Shown piece by piece: positions 46,543 to 57,612 of a stretch of DNA of 64,000 bases. The stretch's first letter is position 1, and each line of letters starts with the position of its first letter. The notes beneath the pieces were generated by a model. The model worked only from the letters and a program-made list of their open reading frames with translations, did not search any database and was not told the DNA's origin. A program made the position numbers and the translations under genes. The DNA comes from Episyrphus balteatus (Eukaryota > Arthropoda > Insecta > Diptera > Syrphidae), in assembly GCF_945859705.1 (NCBI RefSeq), contig NC_079137.1:59986552-60050551 (forward strand), written 5' to 3'.

Positions 46543-48865
46543 TCATGGTTTGCAATTATAGTATAGAGACCTAAAAATGTTTAACAATTCTTTATCAAGC
46601 TAAGTATAGGTAGAAAAGTATAGGTGTTGTGCACTTAAAGGTCATTCAACTTTTTTTTCAAAAATAATCAAATTGTAAAAGGAAATCTAACAACAACATA
46701 ACAAAAGATAACCTATAACAACATAAAATGCTATCAAGAAAATTAACATGCCCAGCAATATATCTTTTCTTTTCACCTTTTTTTTTCATAAAATATTAAT
46801 GCTCTTTTCTATTTCTGAAATCCTCTGTCCTACCGACCAATTCCAAAAAAAAAAAAAAAAATACATTAGTAGGTCTTGATATCATCAACTTCAACACATG
46901 ATATCATCGTTTTCTTGAGGTAAACAAATAGGAAAACCATCAAAAATACACAACATACAATCATACATATCTTTTTTTTAAGGGCAGTTGTACCGAAACC
47001 TTTAAATAAAAAAAAACTCAAAATTTAAATGCCACAAGTAGGAAAGTTTTTAGTGTTTTTTTTTCTTTCTTCTATATAAAACCTTCTCCTTTCTATTCAC
47101 CCCCACAATGTTCAAAAAAAAAAAAAAAACTTGAAATCACCGAAAGTGTTAAATAATTTAACCAAAAAAAGTAAATGGAATACAAAAAATTTCAAGATAC
47201 AATCCAACAACAACAATGAAAATAGTTTTAATAGAATTCGATTGAGAATAGACAGACAACAATTTGAATAAAACCCATGTATCTTTGTGGTTGGCCAAGT
47301 ATCTAAAATGTTCTAATGATCATTTCTATGGAAAGTCTCACATCACACAACTCACACAAAAAACATTCATATATGAAGAAGTTCAAGGTCAGTAAACTTG
47401 GTTTCTAAGTACATAGAAAAAAAAAAATGTATATTATTAGAAGAAAGAAAAAAACAACACTAAATAGAAATGAATAGAATAACTGAACGAAAAAAAAATA
47501 AAGGATGAAATGATAAATTACTATACTAGAAGCCATGAGGGCAGAACAAGATTATAAGATTGTGCCACGAAGAAGAACTATTTATTCACATCATTTATAC
47601 AGGGTGTTTTATAAAATTTCAAATTTATTTTTTTAAGGTGATAGTAAAAAAATATTTTTCATTTTGTACTTTGATTTTTCTGTAAATAAAGACTTTTTAT
47701 TCGAATTTTTTTAATAGATAAAATAAAAGATTAAAAATAAAAAATACAAAACTAGCTTTACATATTTTAATTTAATGTAAAAGTTAAAGTTTTTAATATT
47801 TTACAATATTTAAGTACCTAATTAAAAAAAAAAAAGAACAAAAACAAAATTGTCTTCTTTATTAAAATAAATTGACAACTTTAGTACCTACAGCTAAATT
47901 AATTTTATTTTTATTTTAATTTAAACTTATTTTATTTTAGAGCAATATTAAAAAAAAAAACTTTTTCTATTTTACACAAAAATTTAATTAAATTTTAATT
48001 GTTTTATAATTAATTGTTTTTATTTCATTATTTGAATTTTTTTTTTTTTTTTAAGTTTTAAAACTTGAGAAGAATTAATTCATATAATATATATTTTGTA
48101 ATCAAAAACCAACACAAATCTTAAGAAAAAAAGAGAAACAAAAACTATTAGGTAAAATGATTTTTTTTTTGAAAATTTCCAAGAAATGAAAATTTTATAC
48201 AACAAACAAAAAGAATAGAAATTTATTTTTTTTAAATATTTGTTTAAAAAAAAAACTTTTAAATATTTGCTTTAAAGTTTGTCCTAACATAAAATATTTC
48301 TAAACATTTTTTCAAAAAAATTCGTTATTAATCTTTAAAATAAAACTAAAATTTCAAAGACAGAAAAAAAAATTTAAAAAAATTATATAAATATGTACGA
48401 GTGTTAGAAATTATTTGTACTTCCAGAGCGTGTTTTTTCTTGTCACTTAAAATTAAAAGTAAGATGGACGACTAGATACAATTTAAGTAAAAAAATCAAA
48501 ATCGTTAGAATTATTTTGATTTTCTTTTTACATAAACATGAAAAAATCAAATTTGGACACTCATTTTTAGTATTAAAAAATTGATTTTTCAAAAAAAAGG
48601 AATTTTTTATTTAAAACTCATAAAATGTACTTTTCGATAGTTAAGTCTTCAAAAATGTATGTAATAGATTAGCATTTCTATTAAACATTTCATTTAAATG
48701 GGACTAGAATTTGTTTAAAGATGCACTCATGAATAATTTTTTTTTTTAATCAAAATTGTTTTTAAAATAACGTACTTTTTCTAAAATTATCATAATGACA
48801 ATTGTACCTGACCTATTTGGGTGCTTACTGCATACATTCAAAATCTCATAACAAAATATTGCGAT
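46543..48865. other. Unassigned AT-rich stretch
   Basis: No gene is recognised; many A and T runs. A CAGGGTGTTT string at 47600 resembles a transposon end and has a mirrored partner at 49338-49347, but no duplication or further similarity supports one element. Confidence 0.35.
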
Positions 48866-49260
48866 GACAGGTTATGGTCGAAATTCTATCAGGGTCATAA
48901 CACTATTTTTAAAATACTCTATTTCAAAGCACTGCAAGAATAAAAAAAGTTTTTGACCAGACAAAAAAAAAATTTAGATTTTCTGTTTGTTATCTTGGGT
49001 TAAGGTGAAAATTCTTTTTATAAAATTTAGCTTTCAAAATTCTGTTTTTCAGAATTCTACTTTACATAATTCTGTTTTACAAAATTCACACAGCAGCGTG
49101 TGCTTTTTGACATTTTTTCAAACTCTTTTTTTTTTTTTGTAAACCCTTAAATATTTTCTGCTTATCTGATTACTCACTTAATTTTGTTAATTTCTTATAT
49201 TCATTCTTTAAAGGTTAAATATTTTTGAAAAATAAATAAATATTAAGTTTTTTGTTTTAT
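48866..49260. mobile_element. Decayed fragment of the family 1 Mutator-like element
   Basis: CAAAATTCTG, CAGAATTCTACTTTACATAA and TTCTGTTTTACAAAATTC (49034-49088) line up with the left arm at 41330-41392, and the following TTTTTGACATTTTT and TCTGATTACTCACTTA also align. Only one arm is present. Confidence 0.6.
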
Positions 49261-50153
49261 AGAAATAATCGTGAAAATCAAGAAATTAAATTAAAAATTA
49301 CCAAGAATTTTTTTTTTTTCAAATGACTATTATTTCGAAACACCCTGTTTGCTATTTATCTATTCCTAGTCAAAGTGCCAGCCAGTCAGTTGGAAAAAAA
49401 TGTACCTACCTATCCTATATACAAAAAGACATACGCCTAAAAGATAGATGATGATAATGAAATACGGAAATTAGGACTATTGACACACAATGGGTTGATA
49501 GAGTTTAAGTAGGTACCTATACGTTATACGAATATATTTAAACATTTCTTTCTTAACAAACACCATCATACACCTGGTTTTTTTTTTTTTTTTTTTTTTT
49601 TTTTTGACTATTTTAAACATTAATTTTTTTCGTTCCCTATGATGATGTGTTGTTGTGGCACATTATGAAAGCATTCAAAAAAGGAATGTTAAAAGTCCAA
49701 CGAATAAAAAAAAAGTGAATTAGATAGAATTTTAAGCCCACGAATGGGTTGAATTTGTTTTTTTTTTTTAATCTTCGAGAAGAAGAAAAAAAAAAACAAG
49801 AATTTTAGGCCTAGTTTAGGTCTTCTTCTTTTTTTTCTTCTTCTTTCTTTTTTTTCTTTTTTTTTTGGAGGAAAGGTTTTATTTTTTGTATACGAAACAG
49901 AAAGTTGATATTCAACTTTTATGTAATCTTTTTAGGTGATATAGAGTAGAAAGATGAGGGTTATATAATAGATAGAACTTTTATTTGATTTGAACATCTG
50001 ATGGAGATCTGGTGCAATTGGTGTTTGTTACAAAAATGTAGGTTATTAGGTTATCCTTGAAAATTTAGGGGAAAGATTTTTTTAGGGAATCCATTTAAAG
50101 ATGATGGGTAGTAATGCAATAAGTTTTGGGGTGTAAACAGGTGAGAACTAATA
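49261..50153. other. Unassigned stretch, homopolymer-rich
   Basis: A T run near 49579-49605 and a pyrimidine-rich tract at 49820-49870. No gene is visible. Confidence 0.4.
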
Positions 50154-51043
50154 ACACTGGTCTGCAAACCTTTTTTTTCTCTTTCAAATAATTTTTCGAT
50201 ATTATGAAGGATTTGGACTTTCCCAAATATACATAAATCTGTTTTCAGAAAATTTCTAGGACGTACCATTTTTTTAAAAATGATTTTTGAAAAATGTGAG
50301 TAATTTAGAAAACTTCCTTTTTGATTCGGTTGACCTTGTATAAAATTAATATAATTATAATTATATTCAGCTAAAGTATTAAGGACTTATTTTTCATAAT
50401 ATGATCTATCAAATGACATCAAATATGCTATTATATGTAAATTAATGTTTGCTCACATTTTAAAATACATACTGATTTACAAAAACTGCAAAAATATTGT
50501 AAGCCTGCAGTTTTTAGTAAATCCTGCATGAACAGAAATATCTTAATTAGAGGAAATGTAAAATCTCAAAGCCCGTCAAATATAAGAAGTCCAAAAAGAG
50601 AATAAAATTTTTAAAAAATTTAATAATTTTATGTAATATTTTGCTATTAAGAAATATCTTATTAGTGATAAAGCATGCGATACACTGTTTTACAAAACTT
50701 CAGATTTTTTTGTCCTTATATAGTTTTTGATGTGCTGAGTTCGAATCCGAAGTCGGAAAAATTTTATCACGTCAGGATTTTGAGATTTACTCGTTAGAAA
50801 ATCGCACGTACTTGCTCTTATGCTTAAAGTTTAGTCTAATGTTAAAGCTTTTTATTCAAGAAAATTAAGAAAATTTAAAATATGATATTTTTAAGAAATT
50901 AAAAAAAATAAAATCTGTTTTTATAATTAATTAAATACCGTTTTAAATGATCTTTCACAAAAAAAAAACAAGTATATCAGTTTACTTCTTTTATAAAAAG
51001 GAATTTTTAGAAAAAAATTTTCGAAAATCGTTGGAGCCGTTTT

Positions 51044-51546
51044 GGGAGCGGGTCATAATTCTGCTTGTCAAAATTCTGTACGACAAAATTCTGTGGGGTC
51101 AAAATACTGTAATACCATAATTCTGTACGTCATTATACTGTAAATACAAAATTCTGTACGTCAAAATACTGTATGAACAAAATACTGACATGCAAAATTC
51201 TGTTTTGTAAAATTCTGTACGGCAAAATACTGTATATCAAAATTCTGTAAAAATGCTGGAAAAAAATATCGTTTTGATAATGTAAAAAAGTGCGCGCGCA
51301 CTTTTTTACATTATCAAAACGATATTTTTTTACAGCATTTTTACAGAATTTTGATTTACAGAATTTTGATGTACAGAATTTTGAAATACAGTATTTTGAC
51401 CAACCATAATTTTGCTACACAGAATTTTGACTTTCAGAATTTTGTTCCTACAGCTTTTGCACATACAGAATTTTGACATACAGTATTTTGGCATACAGTA
51501 TTTTGAATACAGAATTTTGCAACATACAGAATTTCGACCCCAACCC
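51044..51546. mobile_element. Mutator-like foldback element, family 1, intact short copy
   Basis: The left end GGGAGCGGGTCATAATTCTG and right end (reverse complement) GGGTTGGGGTCGAAATTCTG reproduce the same asymmetric end pair as 41276-42549. Perfect 9 bp duplications AGCCGTTTT flank it (51035-51043 and 51547-51555). The 503 bp is nearly all palindrome: arms of repeated AAATTCTGTA strings meet in a near-perfect 112 bp palindrome centred on TGCGCGCGCA (51291-51300). Confidence 0.85.
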
Positions 51547-51578
51547 AGCCGTTTTTTAAAAAATAATAATTTTTTATA

Positions 51579-52675
51579 CAGGGTGTCCCACAGTCACCGC
51601 CCCAAATGAAAACCATAGATTCCTGAGGTCATTTTAAGTCGAAAAACTTAAGAGGCAATTTTCTCGTTTTCGTCCCGTTTTCGAGTTACCAGGGTTTTTA
51701 TGATTTTTGCTCTCTTGTCCTTTAACTGGCCTTATCTTTGCCAAACAATGTTTGATTTGAAAGATTTTTTTTACAACCAATCAAGAATTTATTACAGTTT
51801 AAGTTTGTCTCAAAACTTTTTTTTCTGCGGATAACCGTTTCTCCGCCATTTTGCATCAAACACAATTTTCTTCGTTTTTTAAGTTGTTGTTTACACTTTC
51901 ATATAAATTAAGTAAAAAAAACACGTTAATAAGTATTAATTTTTTGTGCTTTTTATTAAAGCCCAGTTTATTTCCATAAAAAAAAATCAGTTTTATTTCA
52001 TAAAAAAGGCTACTGAAATTAAAAAAAAAAAATAAACAAACTGAGTGAATAAAAAAAAATTATTTTTAAATAAAAAAATAATTTAAATGAATTAAAACTT
52101 TTTCTGAGCTTTGTCTATTTGTTCTTTTCTTAACCACAATAGCTCAGAAAAAGTTTTTAATTCATTTAAATTAATTTTTTATTTAAAAATTATTTTATTT
52201 TTTTATTCACTCAGTTTGTTTATTTTTTTTAATTACTTTCAGTAGCCTTTTTTATGAAATGAAACTTATTTTTTTTTATGGAAATAAACTGGGCTTTAAT
52301 AAAAAGCACAAAAAATTAATACTTATTAACGTGTTTTTTTACTTAATTTATATGAAAGTGTAAACAACAACTTAAAAAACGAAGAAAATTGTTTTTGATG
52401 CAAAATGGCGGAGAAACGGTTATCCGCAGAAAAAAAAGTTTTGAGACAAACTTAAACTGTAATAAATTCTTGATTGGTTGTAAAAAAAATCTTTCAAATC
52501 AAACGTTGTTTGGCAAAGATATGGCCAGTTAAAGGACAAGAGAGCAAAAATCATAAAAACCGTGGTAACTCGAAAACGGGACGAAAACGAGAAAATTGCC
52601 TCTTAAGTTTTTCGACTTAAAATGACCTCAGGAATCTATGGTTTTCATTTGGGGCGGTGACTGTGGGACACCCTG
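51579..52675. mobile_element. 1.1 kb foldback element with arms of about 530 bp
   Basis: The ends read CAGGGTGTCCCACAGTCACC and its exact mirror. The two arms (51579 to about 52113 and about 52142-52675) are nearly identical in inverted orientation with a loop of only about 30 bp. TATA occurs on both sides (51575-51578 and 52676-52679), consistent with a 4 bp (or TA) duplication. No transposase is present. Superfamily unassigned. Confidence 0.85.
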
Positions 52676-53693
52676 TATATGTATAAAAATTTTCTAACAT
52701 TTTTCAAAAAAAAAAGTTGGTATGCCATTTTGAAGTAATAATTTATATACACATAAAAACTAAATTTCAAAATTTTTCATAAACACGTTTTCAAAAAATA
52801 GATTTTTCAAAAAAAAAAATTGAAAAATTTTTTAAAAATCCAAAAATGAGTTTTTTGAAAATTTTCTAAATTTTTAATATTACCTTTACCTAAACGATTA
52901 TGTATAAAAAATTTCGTTGAAATCGGGGTATTCTTGAACGAGATATTCATAAATAAAAAAAACCGTTATATGACAGGTACCGTTAATAACAGTAAAAAAA
53001 ATATTTTTTTAATTTAGAAAGTTGGCTTTTATGTGTAATACTACACTCACTCACATACAGAGCCGTTTTTGAAAAAAATTAACTTTTCTATTTCCGTTAT
53101 ATGACAGGTACCGTTAGTTTTGGTCCTAAAAAAAAAATTTCAATTTGTCCTCTAGGGAATCACCCAAAACTGTTAACTACCAAGTTTGAACAAAATCACT
53201 CGAATAGTTTAGGCTGTAGCTCGAGGTACATACAGACAGACAGACGGACAGACAGACAGAATTGCCGGACCCACTTTTTTGGCATTCTCCATCATCGTAA
53301 TGTCATTTAAAATTGTTATCTCGAGTTCGATTTTTTTTACGAATCCTAAACTTGCCCTATAGTACCTATATCGCAAGTAAAAATTAAAGGTATGATATTT
53401 GACTAACTTTTTGTAATAATCCGGTAGTTAGGCATTATTATCTTTCAATTAAGCCATCGTTACCTAAAAAATTGTTTAATTTAATATTTTTTACAAATTT
53501 TTAAAAAAATGTTACATGAGAGTAACGCTGGGTCCGAAAAGGTTAAGGGTTAAAAAGATTGAAATTGAAGATTACCTAACTTCGAAAACATCAAAAAAGT
53601 GGGGTTTTGCGGTTTTGTAACGAAAATATCTAAAGAAAAACGCTTTACAAAAGTATAATTTTATGAAAAGAGTATGTCTTTACAGACCAGTGT

Positions 53694-56600
53694 AATTTAA
53701 AAAAATAAAAAAACAGTCTAAAGAACACGTAACTGGTAGAAAAAAAAACTGAGTGAATTTGTGTAACCTTTCGTCAAATTTTCGTTCACTTTTGTTTTCG
53801 AAGAAGAATTTCATTCTCATTCACATCTTACTTAAGTGCTTTTTTCCATTATTAAAAAAAAAAAAAAAATTCGTTCTTATTCGACATGAGCTTTCAAACA
53901 CGATTTAACAACCCTTTAAACTTAACTCAGACTCATTTTGACATTTATTAATAGTTGTGTTTTATTGACTATAAATGCTAGACGTCTCACTTGACTTTAA
54001 GCAAGTTAAACCAGTTCAAAAAATTATTCAGATTTTTTTCAAGTTTAAATAATTCACAGATGATCCATTTTGATAGTAAGAAAAAAAAAACTTGATTCAT
54101 CTCAAAATACAGACACCTCTAACTTAAAAAATCAGAAAAAAATCCTTCTTTCCAATATTAAATATAACCCGAATTTTCGGATATAGGTACAAAGAAGAAG
54201 ATACGAAAAAGAGTGTCAATGTCCGACTAACCTTGAAAGAGATTCTTTTTCATCACATCCCTATACCACCATCATCTTCATCATCAGAAACCATAACTAT
54301 AAATCGAGGCAAGCGTTTTTTAAAAATTACTTTTATTCATTTATTATTATTTTTTTTTTGTGTTGTCGTATATAGGTAATACCTACTTTTAACAAAAAAA
54401 AAAAAAAAATAAGATAATCATGGTGTTGAGAACGCGAGAACCCTTCTTGCCATTCCTCTTCTTCGAACTTCCCAAACTTCTTCTTTTTGTTCGCTCTTAT
54501 TTAACGTAATATTCTTTTGTCTTCTCTGCAAAATTTACAAACTTCCCTCCTTTGTGGTATATCAACAAGAACAACAACAAAATTAAGATGAGAAAAGAAA
54601 AAAAAAATTCTTATATTTGACTTTGGCCCATCAACAGTTCATACATCATTCTATCGGGACAAGCGGACACCAAAAAATGAGCTCAAAACAAATTTTATTC
54701 CACAAACAACAAATTGAGATGTTAACGCAGTGATGTTACATTTTTGATAAACAAGGTTTTAAAAAAAAATACTAGAACTAACTCAGATTCAAGTGAACGC
54801 AAACGTGTTTCGGTCAAGGATCAAGAAATTTAGTATTTAAATAAGACTTGTTTCGCTTTAAGAAAATGGAGCAAAAAAAGTATTAAAAATTTAAATATTT
54901 TATTCTAGTTTAAACAATTTTTTTTTTATATTTTTTATTTCTTATACCATCCCTGATTAAAAAAGATACAATATCTACACGCAAAACGTTCTGTTGGATT
55001 TGTTTAATGTTGTTTGTTTTTTTTTTTTCTTCATTTTTGTTTTTATTACGCTAATTTTGCAAAATGAAAAAAAAATGGCAAACAAACAGGAAACACACAA
55101 ACGTACCCATCAAGCCAAACCAAATCAAACCATACGCATTATCTAACATGGCATCGACAGAAGAGTCGGTAGGTATAAAAAGTCAAGAACTTGTAGAGGT
55201 TGAATTTTTTTGGAAAAGAGAGAGGGTTTTTTAAGATATATTATTTCATCTTCATATAGGATAGAGCCAAATCTTTTAAGTAGTTGGTTATATAACAAAA
55301 TAACAACAACAACAAAAAATGTATAGAGAACTTCGTGTTGCTGACCTCCATCAATGAAATAGAATGGCTCAGATTTTGAATTTATTATAAACGATAGCGA
55401 ATTTCGCACAGTACATTACCTATTTAATTTTTTTTTTTTGTCAGTGGTGTTCATTATATTTTTTTTTTTTTTCGTTTTTTTTTTAGGTTTATGAATAAGT
55501 GTCTTAGGCATATTTTATAAATCAAAAAAGATTGGACGACTCACTGGTGGATTTCTGAGATGACTTCATAATACTAAGCTTTTAATAAATTGTGACAGGC
55601 TATTCTTATAAGAACTCATCTTTTTTGGTAGTCTCTTTTTTTTTTCTATTTTTGGTTCTTTGTTTAAATTTGACAGCTAAATTTGGGCTAAGTAGGGACC
55701 TACTTACAATTCAAAGAAAGAACTAGAACCATAATTTTAAAAAACAAGGCATTCGATTTTTTCTGCCCTGTTCGATTTCATTAGTCAAAAAGTTTTTTTT
55801 TTTTTTTGTAGAAATCAAAATATATTTTTGTAATGGTTTTTTGTGCGCTGATCTCGAATCAGAAAAATTCTATCATATCACGTTTTTAAGATATTACCAT
55901 GCAAAACATCACAAAAGTAGTGTTTTGGACGTTCAAAATTCAATATCTCAAAAACTTTTCACGTTAGAGCAAATCTAGATTAAAATTAAGAAGGTCAAAG
56001 CCCATTAGCGAAGTATAATTGAGTTTCAATGGAAAATTATTTATCGCCAATATTACTGTCATTTACGAAAAAATCGATCTTAAAAATCGTTTTTTTTTTG
56101 TTTTTTTTTTTCAATTTTTCTCAATATTTTCTAAAACAAAAGTATAGTTTTTCCACACAATCTTAAATAATAGGTTTTAATCTTAAATAATTGCATTCCA
56201 AACTTTTCAAAAATCAAAAATTTTTTCGGTAACTTTTTTGTTTGAAAAATAGGCTATTTTTTTTTTTAATTAAATTCGTCAAAAATCCAAAAATTAACTT
56301 TTTGCTCAAAAAACATTTTAAATAGATAGAAAATAAAACAATAAAACATTTTTGACCAAGTTTTGTTAAAATCCAACCATTTTTGTTAAAGATAAAAATA
56401 AAAAATCTTATTTTTGCAATATTTTTGAGGTTATATAAAAAAAATGATTTGAGTAAAAGTTGTGGACACTTTTAAGATCTACAAAATTTGCATTTAACTT
56501 TTTTTGATACCTAGGAGGTCTACTTTTGACAGAAATCGTAAAAAATAAAAATTTTTGACACCCACCCCACTTTTTTGCCCACCCACCCCCTTTCCACCAA

Positions 56601-56726
56601 TTTTCCCCTTTCATACAAAATTTATCCTAAATTTTCCAACCACCCATATGCTGCTTATAATTTTTTTTATTTTCAAAAATTATTCGCACTGGTCTACTAT
56701 AAAACATGTTATGCATTGGTACAAAA
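53694..56726. other. Unassigned stretch, partly related to the ACACTGGTC family
   Basis: Around 55845-55905 the string GCGCTGATCTCGAATC...TCTATCATATCACG resembles 50735-50775, and a CACTGGTCTAC end-like string lies at about 56690. A decayed member of the ACACTGGTC family is therefore likely within 55740-56700. The rest shows no gene. Confidence 0.35.
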
Positions 56727-57612
56727 AAAAGTTGAGATAACAATTTTCCATGACATTACGATGATAGAGAATGCCAAAACAGTGGGTGCCGGAAGTCCGT
56801 CTGTCTATCAGTTTTTCTATCTATCTGTATAAGAACGTACAGCCTGAACGGATAAACCGATTGACTTCAAATTTGGTATTTAGAATATTTTTTGGAGACT
56901 CTCCATAAAGGTTTTTGGAACTAATTTTTTTGGAAAAAAATTACGGGACCTGTCATATAAAAATTTCGGAAAAGTTTAATTTCTCGAAAACAGCTTCAAC
57001 GATTTTGTTCAAAAAAATTCAGATATTAGTTTTTTGGCAAGAGCAATCTAACGATAAAAACTTTTTTTTTTCGAAAATCATTTTTGATGGTACCTGTCAT
57101 AGAACTGTTTTTTTTTTTTTTTCAAATTTGATTTTCTGCCAAACTACATAGATACTAAATCAATTTCAACGAAATTTTTTATTTTTATTTTGTATTTCTA
57201 AGAAAATTTGATTTTTTTTTGAAAAATCAAATTTTCGAAAACGAAAAGTTGAATTTTTTTGAAATGTTGGTTTTAGATATTGATTAGTGATTTCTACAAA
57301 ATGGCATACAAATTTTATTTTAAAACTTTTTTTTCCAAAAAATTATTTATAAAAAATTTGTTTTTTAAAAATTGCTCTAACGATTTAAAATTTTTTTTTT
57401 TCTAAAAATGCATCTTAATAATATATCAAATAAAACTGCATACCTGTTTGTTTTGTGGCGAAATTTGATTTCAGATGTTGTTTTAGGTTTTGAAAAACGA
57501 ATTTTATTTTTTTTTTAATTTGTTTTTGTTTTTATATAAAAAGTCTTAAAAATTTAAGCAACTTGAACTCTAAGAGCAAGTTCGTGCGATTTGGTCGTGC
57601 TTTTATTTTTAA
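56727..57612 (+). mobile_element. mini-me/DINE-like element, copy 5 (diverged)
   Basis: Opens with GAGATAACAATTTTCCATGA, then AGAATGCCAAAACAGTGGG and a short GTCTGTCTATC remnant (about 56798-56835). ACCTGTCATATAA and ACCTGTCATAGAA motifs follow, and it closes with GAGCAAGTTCGTGCGA (about 57573). The order matches copy 1, with clear divergence. Confidence 0.65.

Larger units (their letters stand above)
50803..53370 (-). mobile_element. mini-me/DINE-like element, copy 4, split by two insertions
   Basis: On the minus strand it matches copy 1 (9517-10483) from the GGCAAGTTTAGGATTCGT end (53370) through the GTCT-type microsatellite (53229-53258 on the plus strand) to GAGCAAGTACGTGCGA (50820-50805). 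Two insertions, 51044-51546 and 51579-52675, split it. Removing them restores collinearity with copy 1. Similarity to copy 1 is high, so it is one of the younger copies. Confidence 0.75.
50154..53693. mobile_element. ACACTGGTCTG-ended TIR element hosting nested insertions
   Basis: Left end ACACTGGTCTGCAAA and right end (reverse complement) ACACTGGTCTGTAAA differ at one base. Flanks are AATA (left) and AATT (right), an imperfect 4 bp duplication, compared with a perfect AATA at the related 34055-34565 element. Only about 970 bp is its own sequence; 50803-53370 is an inserted mini-me-like element carrying two further elements. Confidence 0.5.

Noticed and set aside
47382..47391. TTCAAGGTCA, a perfect FTZ-F1/NR5A-type half-site
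   Set aside because: A 9-10 base match on either strand is expected about once by chance in a window this size, so no weight is given despite the fit with E75 biology.
47600..49347. CAGGGTGTTT and its mirror as ends of a 1.75 kb element
   Set aside because: Only ten bases match, flanks show no duplication, and the interior has no mirrored structure. The two ends may belong to different decayed elements.
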